Below, piece after piece: positions 33,436 to 41,973 of a stretch of DNA of 64,000 nucleotides. A program made the position numbers and the translations under genes. Source of the stretch: JACMLD01 sp039916305. GTDB lineage: Bacteria > Bacteroidota > Bacteroidia > Chitinophagales > Chitinophagaceae. Below the pieces are notes generated by a model. That model searched no databases and was not told the DNA's origin. It saw nothing but the letters and a program-made list of their open reading frames with translations. The first letter of the stretch is position 1. Each line of letters begins with the position of its first letter. The stretch is taken from NCBI GenBank assembly GCA_039916305.1, contig JBDSLR010000008.1:161251-225250 (forward strand). The letters are read 5' to 3'.

Positions 33436-35238
33436 TTACAGTTCTTCCTTGCTTAAAATTATTTCTGCTACGCCCCTGCCCTGTGGTACCATCGGGAATA
33501 CATTATTCTCTTTGCCCACCATTATCTCCAGTAAAAAACTGCCATCGTGATCCAGCATTTCTTTTAAGGAGCTTACTACTTCATCCCTTTTGGATATCTT
33601 TTTTCCGCTTATGCCAAAACCTTTTGCCACCTGTACAAAATCGGGACTGGTAATGTCTACAAACGAATATCTTTTTTCATGAAACAATTGCTGCCACTGG
33701 CGCACCATACCCAAAAACTGGTTGTTGAGAATGATGATTTTTACATGTGGCTTAAACTGCATAATGGTGCCCAGTTCCTGCAAAGTCATCTGAAAACCAC
33801 CATCGCCAATAATAGCTACGGTTGGTCTGGAACTATCTCCAAAAGCAGCACCGATGGCCGCGGGCAACGCAAAGCCCATCGTTCCCAAACCGCCACTTGT
33901 GATATTGCTGTTGCTCTTATTAAATTTTGCATACCGGCAGGCTACCATCTGGTGCTGACCCACATCCGTTACCACAATGGCATCACCTTTTGTTAAAACA
34001 TTCAGCTCTTTAATAATTTCACCCATGGTAAGTATTTCGTCAACCGGGTTCAGCTCCTGGTGAATAACTTTATCATCTTCTTTTTTCTGGTAATCTTTAA
34101 ATAGTTGCAGCCATTGCGGGTACACTTTCTGATCAATTAGTTTGGTAAGCATTGGCAATGTTTCCTTACAATTGCCCCAAACAGGTACGGTTGATTTTAC
34201 ATTCTTGTCAATCTCTGAAGGATCAATATCCAGGTGAATGACTTTGGCTTGCTTTGCATATTTATCCAGCCGGCCGGTAACGCGGTCATCAAAACGCATA
34301 CCGATTGCAATCAGTACATCGCATTCATTTGTTAATACATTGGGCCCATAATTACCGTGCATACCCAGCATACCCACACTCAGCGGATGATCAGTTGGTA
34401 TGGCACTCATGCCCATAATGGTCCAGGCAGCAGGTATACCAGCCTTCTCAATAAAGGCGGCAAATTCTTTTTCTGCCCTGCCCAGTATAACACCCTGTCC
34501 AAAAATAACGAACGGCTTTTTTGCTTCGTTGATCAGTTTGGCGGCTTCTTCCACGTATTCTTTGCGTACGATGGGGCTGGGCCGGTAACTGCGTATGTAT
34601 TCACATTTTTTATAGCCTGCAAAGTCAAATTTTTGCAACTGCGCATTCTTGGTAATATCAATCAATACGGGGCCGGGCCTGCCGCTGCCGGCGATATAAA
34701 ATGCCTTTGCCAGTACTTCGGGTATTTCAGTTGCATCTGTAACCTGGTAGTTCCATTTGGTTACCGGCGTAGTAATATTGATAACATCCGTTTCCTGGAA
34801 AGCATCAGTACCTAATAAATGCGCAAACACCTGCCCGGTAATACAAACTACCGGGGTGCTATCAATCATAGCATCTGCAAGTCCTGTTACCAGGTTGGTC
34901 GCACCAGGTCCACTGGTAGCAAACACTACACCCGTTTTGCCGGAAGTGCGTGCATAGCCCTGCGCGGCATGAATGGCGCCCTGCTCATGGCGGACAAGTA
35001 TATGCTGAAGTTTTTCATTGTAATCGTACAGTGCATCATAAATAGGCATAATGGCACCGCCGGGATAACCAAAAATCGTTTGCACACCTTCAGCAATAAA
35101 AGCTTCCAGCACTGCCACAGAACCGGAAACACTGCCGGTAGCGCTTGCTGTTGGCGCTTTGGTAACTTCAAGCGATTGCTGGTCAGCCGCTGAATTTGCG
35201 GGCTTTATTTTCTTTGTTATTTCAGTTACATTGCTCAT
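33436..35238 (-). CDS. ilvB: Acetolactate synthase large (catalytic) subunit IlvB
   Basis: A 600-residue thiamine diphosphate enzyme that condenses pyruvate with pyruvate or 2-oxobutanoate. A low-complexity N-terminal extension (about 1-38) precedes the PYR domain (FGYPGGAIMPIYDALYD; catalytic Glu in ILVRHEQGAIHAAQGYAR), the central FAD-binding domain, and the PP domain with the ThDP motif GDGGFQMTLQELGTI through NNQFLGMVRQWQQLF. It is followed by the regulatory subunit gene. Length is slightly over the family norm because of the N-terminal extension. Confidence 0.96.
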   Translation of the reverse strand: MSNVTEITKKIKPANSAADQQSLEVTKAPTASATGSVSGSVAVLEAFIAEGVQTIFGYPGGAIMPIYDALYDYNEKLQHILVRHEQGAIHAAQGYARTSGKTGVVFATSGPGATNLVTGLADAMIDSTPVVCITGQVFAHLLGTDAFQETDVINITTPVTKWNYQVTDATEIPEVLAKAFYIAGSGRPGPVLIDITKNAQLQKFDFAGYKKCEYIRSYRPSPIVRKEYVEEAAKLINEAKKPFVIFGQGVILGRAEKEFAAFIEKAGIPAAWTIMGMSAIPTDHPLSVGMLGMHGNYGPNVLTNECDVLIAIGMRFDDRVTGRLDKYAKQAKVIHLDIDPSEIDKNVKSTVPVWGNCKETLPMLTKLIDQKVYPQWLQLFKDYQKKEDDKVIHQELNPVDEILTMGEIIKELNVLTKGDAIVVTDVGQHQMVACRYAKFNKSNSNITSGGLGTMGFALPAAIGAAFGDSSRPTVAIIGDGGFQMTLQELGTIMQFKPHVKIIILNNQFLGMVRQWQQLFHEKRYSFVDITSPDFVQVAKGFGISGKKISKRDEVVSSLKEMLDHDGSFLLEIMVGKENNVFPMVPQGRGVAEIILSKEEL

Positions 35239-35303
35239 TGATAATTCTTTTATTTTTTATAACTCGATGCCGGGGCAAAAGCACTCAGCATTCACCACTT
35301 GCG

Positions 35304-36986
35304 TCACACATCCGTTACACATCCCTCGCTGGCATCCCTGACCGATTTTGCATATTTATATAAAACCCCACGGGTGACTTTCAATGCTGGTTGTTTCCAG
35401 TTTTTCTTCCGGGCCGCAATAATATCTTCGCTTACTTTTAAATTGATGGTATTATTAACAGCATCCAGTTCTATAATATCATTGTCTTCCACAAAAGCTA
35501 TTAAGCCTCCGTCATATGCTTCAGGCGTAATATGGCCTACCACAAAACCATGCGTGCCACCGCTGAACCGGCCATCTGTAATCAAAGCGATTGATTTGCC
35601 AAGGCCTGCACCTATAATTGCCGACGTTGGTTTCAGCATTTCCGGCATACCGGGCGCACCTTTGGGGCCTTCATTTTTTATCACCACTACATCACCGGGC
35701 TGCACTTTGCCGGAAGAGATGCCTGCAATCAGGTCCTTCTCCCCATCAAACACTCTTGCAGGGCCGGTAAATTTTTCTCCTTCTTTACCGGAGATTTTTG
35801 CTACACTTCCTTTCTCTGCCAGGTTACCATATAAAATCTGCAGGTGACCAGTTGCTTTCAATGGTCGTTCAAGCGGGTATAAAATATCCTGTGTTTCAAA
35901 ATTAATAGGAGTAACGTCTTTTAAATTTTCTGCCAGCGTTTTTCCGGTTACCGTTAAACAGTCGCCGTGCAGCAAGCCTTTATCAAGCAGGTATTTCATT
36001 ACTGCAGGTACGCCGCCATGTGCATGTAATTCCTGCATCAGGTATTTACCACTGGGTTTAAAATCGGCCAGCACCGGTGTTTTATCACTGATAAGCTGAA
36101 AATCATCCTGTGTAATTACTACATCCACACTTTTGGCCATCGCTATCAAATGCAAGACAGCATTGGTGCTGCCACCGAGTATCATAATTACGGTGATAGC
36201 GTTTTCAAAAGCTTCCCGTGTCATGATGTCGGCGGGCTTTATATCTTTTTCAAGTAATATTTTTATGGCTTTACCGGCATTCAGGCACTCATTGTGTTTA
36301 TCATCACTCACCGCGGGATTGCTGGAAGAATAAGGCAAGCTCATACCAAGCGCTTCAATAGCACTTGCCATAGTATTGGCGGTGTACATGCCGCCACACG
36401 CACCCGCTCCCGGGCATGAATGCATGACAATGCCTTTGAAATCTTCATCAGTCAATTTGCCGGCAATTTTTTGTCCCAGCGCCTCAAAAGAAGAAATGAT
36501 ATTTAATTCCTGCCCTTTGTAATGACCGGGGGCAATGGTACCGCCGTAAACCATGATAGAAGGACGGTTTAAACGACCCATGGCCATAATGCAGCCGGGC
36601 ATATTTTTATCGCAGCCGGGTAATGCTATCAATCCATCGTAATAAAAACCACCGCAAACAGCTTCAATACTGTCCGCAATAAGATCGCGGCTTACCAAAG
36701 AATAACGCATGCCATCCGTACCATTGCTGATACCATCGCTGATGCCAATGGTGTTAAAGATTAACCCTACCAGGTCATTGTCCCACACACCCTGCTTTAC
36801 TATTTTGGCCAAATCATTCAAATGCATGTTACAGGTATTACCGTCATAACCCATACTGGCAATGCCCACCTGTGCTTTTTTCAAATCATCATCTGTCAAT
36901 CCTATGCCATACAACATGGCCTGCGCAGCCGGTTGTGTGGTATCCTGCGTTAATGTCTTTGAATATTTGTTTAATTCTATGCTCAT
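35304..36986 (-). CDS. ilvD: Dihydroxy-acid dehydratase IlvD
   Basis: A 560-residue Fe-S dehydratase that makes 2-oxo acids from dihydroxy acids in valine and isoleucine synthesis. Cluster cysteines are in LPGCDKNMPGCIMAMGRL (about 123-140) and MHSCPGAGACGGMYTANTMA (about 188-207). The C-terminal signature ITDGRFSGGTHGFVVGHI is intact. It lies between ilvE and ilvB on the minus strand; the 174-bp gap to ilvE holds a tandem duplication of the ilvE 3' end. Confidence 0.97.
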   Translation of the reverse strand: MSIELNKYSKTLTQDTTQPAAQAMLYGIGLTDDDLKKAQVGIASMGYDGNTCNMHLNDLAKIVKQGVWDNDLVGLIFNTIGISDGISNGTDGMRYSLVSRDLIADSIEAVCGGFYYDGLIALPGCDKNMPGCIMAMGRLNRPSIMVYGGTIAPGHYKGQELNIISSFEALGQKIAGKLTDEDFKGIVMHSCPGAGACGGMYTANTMASAIEALGMSLPYSSSNPAVSDDKHNECLNAGKAIKILLEKDIKPADIMTREAFENAITVIMILGGSTNAVLHLIAMAKSVDVVITQDDFQLISDKTPVLADFKPSGKYLMQELHAHGGVPAVMKYLLDKGLLHGDCLTVTGKTLAENLKDVTPINFETQDILYPLERPLKATGHLQILYGNLAEKGSVAKISGKEGEKFTGPARVFDGEKDLIAGISSGKVQPGDVVVIKNEGPKGAPGMPEMLKPTSAIIGAGLGKSIALITDGRFSGGTHGFVVGHITPEAYDGGLIAFVEDNDIIELDAVNNTINLKVSEDIIAARKKNWKQPALKVTRGVLYKYAKSVRDASEGCVTDV

Positions 36987-37035
36987 CTTTTTTTTGTTTC
37001 AATAATTGGATGCTATATTAATGCCACCCTTTCAG

Positions 37036-37185
37036 GGTTATAGTCGGCGCCCTGCCACTCACCACTGACGTCTCATGAGTCTTACACCAACACGTCATTT
37101 CTTTTATGGTTATAGTCAGCCCCCTGCCACTCACCGCTGACGTCTCCCGCCTCATGATTCTTACACCAGCACTTCCTTTTCTTTT
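37036..37185 (-). repeat. Tandem duplication of the ilvE 3' end
   Basis: Two imperfect copies of about 72 bp (37036-37107 and 37108-37185) each start with GGTTATAGTC and contain CCCTGCCACTCACC, GACGTCTC, CTCATGA and TTACACCA. In the copy next to the gene the last part codes the C-terminus and stop of ilvE; the second copy repeats those codons (GTGTTGGTGTAA on the minus strand) without a reading frame. Confidence 0.75.
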
Positions 37186-38084
37186 TTCAATGCTTCAAAC
37201 GGGCTATACACCTGCTCTATCACCCGTGCTGCATAAGCTTCCTGTATTTTCTTACTTAACGTTACCGACCACTCCTTTTTAAACGGTACATTATCAAAAC
37301 TATCCCAGCCTATCACTTCTGCTGCCGTGCCGCAAAAAAATGCAGCATCAGCCTGTTTCAGTTCACCGGTGCTGATTTGTTTTTGTTCTGCTTCAATGCC
37401 CAGCTCCTGGCATATTTCCAGCACGGTTGCTCTTGTTATGCCTGGTAAAATATTTCCTGTTGATGGCGTAAACAATTTGCCATCCTTCTCATAAAACATA
37501 TTGGCGCCTGGGCCTTCAGCTACAAACCCGTCCATATCTGTCAACAGGGCTTCATCAAAACCATTTGCTTTTGCTTCCTGGCTGGCCAGTATAGAATTAA
37601 CGTAATGACCGGCTGCTTTGGCCGTTATTTTAAAGCCTTTAGGATTAGGCCGCTGAAAAGAAGAAGTCATAACCCGTAATAATTTATCCCCTAAAAACGG
37701 TGCCATTTCCCATGCCTGAATGGTAATATGAGAATTGGTATTTTTTACAAAACTCATATTGGCTGGTGCATATACCAGCGGACGGATATACGCATCCTGC
37801 AGGTTATTTGTTTTCAGCACCTGGTAAGTGGCCGCAATCAGTTCATCTGCATCATAATTATAGGGCAGGTTTAATGCATCAGCCGAGTGTTTTAGCCGGG
37901 CAAAATGCTCCTGCTCTTTAAAAATTTTTGTTTCTCCATTGACAGTTTTGTAAGAACGGATGCCCTCAAATACTGCGTAGCCATAATGCATTGACTGGCC
38001 GTAAAGATCAACCTTTGCTTCGTTTGCTTTTACAAATGCACCATCCAGGTACAATACCGTGTTTTCGCTATAATAACTTGCCAT
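37161..38084 (-). CDS. ilvE: Branched-chain amino acid aminotransferase IlvE
   Basis: A 307-residue class IV PLP aminotransferase for leucine, isoleucine and valine. Typical blocks: MHYGYAVFEGIRSYKTVNGE near residue 32, the PLP lysine region FKITAKAAGHYVNSILASQE, EALLTDMDGFVAEGPGANMF and NILPGITRATVLEICQELGI. The start at 38084 (MASYYSENTVLYLDGAF) is chosen over the open frame to 38129. It is the first structural gene after the leader peptide and attenuator, about 195 bp downstream of the terminator hairpin, and heads the ilvE-D-B-N-C-A series. Confidence 0.95.
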   Translation of the reverse strand: MASYYSENTVLYLDGAFVKANEAKVDLYGQSMHYGYAVFEGIRSYKTVNGETKIFKEQEHFARLKHSADALNLPYNYDADELIAATYQVLKTNNLQDAYIRPLVYAPANMSFVKNTNSHITIQAWEMAPFLGDKLLRVMTSSFQRPNPKGFKITAKAAGHYVNSILASQEAKANGFDEALLTDMDGFVAEGPGANMFYEKDGKLFTPSTGNILPGITRATVLEICQELGIEAEQKQISTGELKQADAAFFCGTAAEVIGWDSFDNVPFKKEWSVTLSKKIQEAYAARVIEQVYSPFEALKKEKEVLV

Positions 38085-38280
38085 ACAAAACCCCCTAACT
38101 CCCTGAAGGGAAATTTTAAATCTGATCAATTAAGAACAGGTATGTGAATAAAATAATCTCAATATAATGTATACTTCAAAATTCAAGCATAAACGCAAAC
38201 CTTTCCATTTAAAAGACAAGAACACGTTCGTATCAAAAACACCAGCAGGAAAACAACATACCGCTGTTTGGTGTTATAAT

Positions 38281-38308
38281 AAAAAACCCGCCTCGTTGGA
38301 GGCGGGTT
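38281..38308 (-). terminator. Attenuator terminator of the ilv operon
   Basis: On the minus strand AACCCGCCTC pairs perfectly with GAGGCGGGTT (38299-38308 with 38285-38294) around loop CAAC, followed by six U. It lies 25 bp after the leader peptide stop and before ilvE. Its 5' arm and loop (CCGCCTCCA) can instead pair with TGGAGGAGG inside the end of the leader gene (38346-38354), an antiterminator of eight pairs with one mismatch. Confidence 0.88.
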
Positions 38309-38332
38309 GCTTTGTATTTTTACGAATTCGTT

Positions 38333-38437
38333 TTATACGTTGGCTCCTCCTCCATGCAGTACAGGAATAATAATGACAACGACAAGCACCAGAACGGTGG
38401 TTATTATTCTTACATTATGTAATCTGCTTATCAACAT
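38333..38437 (-). CDS. ilvL: Branched-chain amino acid leader peptide (ilv attenuator peptide)
   Basis: A 34-codon frame starting MLISRLHNVR and ending HGGGANV-stop (TAA). Residues 11-27 read IITTVLVLVVVIIIPVL: 14 of 17 are Ile, Val or Leu, and two more are Thr. In all, 19 of 34 residues are branched-chain. Such a run of regulatory codons just before an intrinsic terminator and a BCAA operon is the hallmark of ribosome-mediated attenuation; the core VVVIII-P also recalls the E. coli ilv leader peptide. Stalling at these codons when charged tRNA is scarce would leave the GGAGGAGG stretch free to form the antiterminator. The symbol is given by analogy. It is too short for usual gene finders. 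I checked each codon on the minus strand. Confidence 0.88.
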   Translation of the reverse strand: MLISRLHNVRIITTVLVLVVVIIIPVLHGGGANV

Positions 38438-38454
38438 AAAGATTGAGTGTACTG

Positions 38455-38486
38455 TAAATGTACACCTGCATTTTGAAATAAACAAA
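38455..38486 (-). promoter_or_regulatory. Probable promoter of the ilv leader
   Basis: On the minus strand TTTG (38483-38486), 20 bp, then TACATTTA (38455-38462), a 7/8 match to TAnnTTTG. It ends 17 bp before the leader ATG at 38437, as expected for a short 5' UTR. Confidence 0.6.
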
Positions 38487-38563
38487 GAACTTTTTAAAAA
38501 TTAAAAAAACAATTTCAAAAAAGCGGCGGCCCTTTTTACTGTTACTTTTGAATTTTAACTTAC

Positions 38564-39679
38564 CTAAATAATTGTCGACTTCCGCAACTCAATATTTCCC
38601 TTGTTCACTTTATCAGGTATGCGGTCTGCTACGTAATCGCTTATCAGTTCACCAATGGTAGTTGTAAAATAAAAATTGACTGGGTCAATGTCTTTGGTAA
38701 CAAAACCATTCATCAGCGTCCAGTCAACTGCTTCACGTACCAGGTCTGCTTCCTTGTGCAGGCCAAAATGATCCAGCATCATGGCTGAAGACAAAATAGA
38801 ACCCAGCGGATTGGCAATGTCTTTACCAGCTGCCTGCGGATAAGAACCATGAATAGGTTCAAACAGCGCTACCGAATTACCTACTGATGCCGAAGGTAAT
38901 AATCCCAGTGAACCCGTGATAACGCTGGCCTCATCGCTGATGATGTCTCCAAACATATTCTCAGTGAGAATAACATCAAATTGTTTGGGGTTCAGAATGA
39001 TTTGCATGGCCGCATTGTCTACGAATAAAAAATCAACTTTTACATCTGCATACTGCGGGGCAATATCCTGCACCACTTTGCGCCAGAGGCGCGATGTTTC
39101 CAATACATTGGCCTTATCAACCAGGGTTAATTTTTTCCTTCTTTGCTGCGCGTATTTAAACGCCAGGTGTGAAACCCTTTCAATTTCATTTTTGCTGTAG
39201 CTGCACTCATCACTGGCCCACGATTGATCCTCATTGGTTTCTTTTTTTCCAAAATAGATACCTCCGGTCAGCTCACGGAAAATAACAAAATCAACTGCTT
39301 CCAGTTGTTTGGCTTTCAGCGGAGAAAGATGGTGTAATGCAGCGTATGTGTTAATAGGGCGGATGTTGGCAAATAATTGCAGTGATTTACGGAGTTTCAG
39401 CAATCCCTGTTCAGGCCTTACTTTGGCAGTAGGATCATTATCATATTTAGGGTGACCAATGGCGCCAAATAAAATGGCATCGCTTTCCAGGCAGATTTCA
39501 ATGGTTTCATCGGGCAGTGGATTGCCGGTGGCGTCAATGGCTACAGCGCCCATAAGACAGTGCTTATATTCAAATTCATGACCAAATTTTTCGGCAACAG
39601 CATCCAGTACTTTAATTGACTGTTGTGTTACTTCTGGTCCGATACCGTCTCCGTTAATGACTGCAATGTTCTTTTTCAT
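38564..39679 (-). CDS. leuB: 3-isopropylmalate dehydrogenase LeuB
   Basis: A 371-residue NAD-dependent oxidative decarboxylase of leucine synthesis. IAVINGDGIGPEVTQQSIKV opens the protein; the substrate-binding FRELTGGIYFGKK, the catalytic DNAAMQIILNPKQFDVILTE and the NAD-binding EPIHGSYPQAAGKDIANPLG blocks are all present. Length is normal. It is the last leu gene before the ilv leader region, 18 bp after leuD. Confidence 0.97.
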   Translation of the reverse strand: MKKNIAVINGDGIGPEVTQQSIKVLDAVAEKFGHEFEYKHCLMGAVAIDATGNPLPDETIEICLESDAILFGAIGHPKYDNDPTAKVRPEQGLLKLRKSLQLFANIRPINTYAALHHLSPLKAKQLEAVDFVIFRELTGGIYFGKKETNEDQSWASDECSYSKNEIERVSHLAFKYAQQRRKKLTLVDKANVLETSRLWRKVVQDIAPQYADVKVDFLFVDNAAMQIILNPKQFDVILTENMFGDIISDEASVITGSLGLLPSASVGNSVALFEPIHGSYPQAAGKDIANPLGSILSSAMMLDHFGLHKEADLVREAVDWTLMNGFVTKDIDPVNFYFTTTIGELISDYVADRIPDKVNKGNIELRKSTII

Positions 39680-39697
39680 AAATGGTTTGGGGAGGGA

Positions 39698-40294
39698 TTA
39701 AGCGTTTTGTTGTTCGAATTCATTTATCTCATCTTTCATGCTCAGTAGGTAATCAATATCATCGTACCCATTGAGCAAACATGTTTTTTTATAATTATTG
39801 ATGTCAAATGTTTCCTGTGCGCCGCTGGCTGGCAGGGTAATGGTTTGATCCTGTAAGTTCACTTCCAATGCTGCGGAAGGATCTTTTTCAATGGCATCAA
39901 ATAGTTGCTGCAGGAAATCTTCACTTACAGTAACAGGCAGCAAGAAATTATTAAGTGAATTGTTTTTAAAAATATCAGCAAAGAAACTGCTCACCACCAC
40001 ATCAAAGCCAGCATCTTTTATTGCCCAGGCGGCATGTTCCCTGCTTGAACCGCAACCAAAGTTTTTGGCGGCCACCAGTATCTGCCCTTTGTATTTTGGA
40101 TCGTTTAAAGGAAAATCCATTTTTGGTTTTGATTCATCATCATTTTCATAACGCCAGTCGCGGAATAAGTTTTTACCAAATCCGTCCCTGCTGGTAGCTT
40201 TTAAAAAGCGTGCGGGTATAATCTGGTCAGTGTCCACATTTTCCATATTAAGCGGAACGGCTGAAGAGTGAATTATATTGATACTTTTTCCCAT
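39698..40294 (-). CDS. leuD: 3-isopropylmalate dehydratase small subunit LeuD
   Basis: A 198-residue swivel-domain subunit of isopropylmalate isomerase. MENVDTDQIIPARFL near the N-terminus and the active-site loop AAKNFGCGSSREHAAWAIKD are characteristic. The ATG at 40294 (MGKSINIIHSSAVPLN) is preferred; the ATG at 40318 would add eight polar residues. It pairs with LeuC encoded directly upstream and is followed closely by leuB. Confidence 0.96.
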   Translation of the reverse strand: MGKSINIIHSSAVPLNMENVDTDQIIPARFLKATSRDGFGKNLFRDWRYENDDESKPKMDFPLNDPKYKGQILVAAKNFGCGSSREHAAWAIKDAGFDVVVSSFFADIFKNNSLNNFLLPVTVSEDFLQQLFDAIEKDPSAALEVNLQDQTITLPASGAQETFDINNYKKTCLLNGYDDIDYLLSMKDEINEFEQQNA

Positions 40295-40317
40295 TATTTC
40301 ATTATTCTTTTTATTCA

Positions 40318-40377
40318 TCGTGAGGCGTCAGACGTGAGCCTTTTGCGACGCCACTACGATTAGCGACTTACCACTCA
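40318..40377 (-). repeat. Degenerate GTGAGTGG-type repeat after leuC
   Basis: On the minus strand it begins inside the leuC stop codon (TCGTGAGTGGTAAGTCG) and ends GTCTGACGCCTCACGATG; similar in composition to the strings at 18155-18265 and 37036-37160. Confidence 0.35.
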
Positions 40378-41823
40378 CGATAAAGCTTCCCGCACATCTC
40401 CTACCTCGCCCGTAATGGCTGCCAATGCTGCCGTTAAAGGACTGGCTAAAAATGTTCTTGCATTGGGGCCCTGCCTGCCTTCAAAATTGCGGTTGCTGGT
40501 AGAGATACAATATTTGCCGGCCGGGATTTTGTCTTCATTCATTCCGAGGCAGGCACTGCAACCAGGCTGACGCAGCATAAAACCCGCTGCTTCAAACACC
40601 TTGTCGATGCCTTCCTCAATGGCCTGTTTCTCTACCTGCTTGCTACCCGGTACCACCCACACTTCTACATTATCCGCTTTATGCTTTCCTTTTACAAAAG
40701 ATGCTACCATCCTTAGATCTTCAATTCTCGAATTGGTACAGCTTCCTATAAAAACATAATCAACTTTTTTTCCTTTGATGTTAGCGCCAGGCTGCAGGCC
40801 CATGTAAGCCAGCGACTTTTCAAACGATGGTTTCTCTTTTTCTTCAATATCCTGTAACGCCGGTACATGGCCACTAACGCCAATGCCCATCCCGGGATTG
40901 GTGCCGTAAGTAATCATAGGCTCAATATCTGCTGCATTGATAAAAAATTCCTTATCAAAAACAGCGCCTTCATCACTTTGCAATGTTTTCCAGTAAGCCA
41001 GTTTTTTATCCCAGTCTGCACCCTGCGGCGCAAACTTTCTTCCTTTTATATAATCAAAAGTTATCTCATCAGGCGCTATCATACCGCAACGGGCCCCCAT
41101 TTCAATACTCATGTTGCAGATGGTCATGCGGGCTTCCATAGAAAGTGAGCGGATGGCAGAACCTGCAAATTCAACCGCATATCCCGTAGCACCACTGGCA
41201 GAAATCTGCGCCAGGATATACAATACAATGTCTTTGCTTACCACGCCTTTGTTTAAAGTGCCTTCTACGTTAATGCGCATTAGTTTGGGCTTGCTCTGCA
41301 TCAGGCATTGCGTAGCCATTACCATTTCCACTTCGCTGGTGCCAATACCAAAAGCGATGTTGCCAAACGCGCCATGGGTTGACGTATGGCTATCGCCACA
41401 AACAATCGTCATGCCCGGCTGCGTAATGCCCAGTTCGGGACCTATAACATGCACAATGCCCTGGAACGGGTGTCCAAGGCCATACAATTCAATACCATGT
41501 TCTTCGCAATTCTTTTTTAAGGCCTCTACCTGCAGGCGGGATAATTCTTCTTTAATAGGCAGGTGCTGGTTGAGTGTGGGTACATTGTGATCGGCCGTGG
41601 CAACTACCTGCCTCGGGCGCAAAACTTTAATACCCCGCTTATTCAAGCCATTAAATGCCTGTGGACTGGTTACTTCGTGAATCAGGTGTTTGTCGATGTA
41701 CAAAACAGAAGGACCGCCTTCAATGGTTTTAACAACATGCGTGTTCCAAATCTTTTCAAATAGCGTACCCCCTGCCCCTGAAGGGGAGTTGATATCTGCT
41801 TTAATATTGTTTTCGTTCACCAT
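40375..41823 (-). CDS. leuC: 3-isopropylmalate dehydratase large subunit LeuC
   Basis: A 482-residue aconitase-family subunit with a [4Fe-4S] cluster bound by the cysteines in VFIGSCTNSRIEDLRM and RQPGCSACLGMNEDKI. VCGDSHTSTHGAFGNIAFGI is the third signature. An N-terminal extension of about 17 residues (KADINSPSGAGG) precedes the usual TLFEKIWNTHVV start, so the true start may be later. Forms the isopropylmalate isomerase with LeuD; its stop codon overlaps the GTGAGTGG repeat. Confidence 0.96.
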   Translation of the reverse strand: MVNENNIKADINSPSGAGGTLFEKIWNTHVVKTIEGGPSVLYIDKHLIHEVTSPQAFNGLNKRGIKVLRPRQVVATADHNVPTLNQHLPIKEELSRLQVEALKKNCEEHGIELYGLGHPFQGIVHVIGPELGITQPGMTIVCGDSHTSTHGAFGNIAFGIGTSEVEMVMATQCLMQSKPKLMRINVEGTLNKGVVSKDIVLYILAQISASGATGYAVEFAGSAIRSLSMEARMTICNMSIEMGARCGMIAPDEITFDYIKGRKFAPQGADWDKKLAYWKTLQSDEGAVFDKEFFINAADIEPMITYGTNPGMGIGVSGHVPALQDIEEKEKPSFEKSLAYMGLQPGANIKGKKVDYVFIGSCTNSRIEDLRMVASFVKGKHKADNVEVWVVPGSKQVEKQAIEEGIDKVFEAAGFMLRQPGCSACLGMNEDKIPAGKYCISTSNRNFEGRQGPNARTFLASPLTAALAAITGEVGDVREALS

Positions 41824-41912
41824 GGAAGATTACTTTTCAACTAAATATTAATTAAGGCGCCCCAATTTTTAGTGTGCAGACAGCATTTTATCGTTATATT
41901 CTGCCGGGGGCT

Positions 41913-41943
41913 AAAAAAAATGCATGGCGCAGAAGCGCCACGC
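41913..41943 (-). terminator. Intrinsic terminator between leuA and leuC
   Basis: On the minus strand GCGTGGCGC/GCGCCATGC (9 bp with one G-U) around TTCT, followed by A and eight U (41913-41920). It starts about 30 bp after the leuA stop. leuCDB may therefore need read-through or a promoter in 41824-41912. Confidence 0.8.
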
Positions 41944-41973
41944 CTACCAAAACTATAAGTCATGAGAAAATCA

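Larger units (their letters stand above)
38085..38563 (-). other. ilv leader region with attenuator
   Basis: The 479-bp space between leuB and ilvE holds, in transcription order on the minus strand, a promoter-like sequence (38455-38486), a 34-codon leader peptide gene (38333-38437), an intrinsic terminator (38281-38308) and about 195 bp of untranslated leader before ilvE. The elements are listed separately. Confidence 0.8.

Noticed and set aside
38307..38504. Plus-strand open frame of 65 codons in the leuB-ilvE gap.
   Set aside because: It is the complement of the leader peptide and its promoter; the minus-strand reading explains the region.
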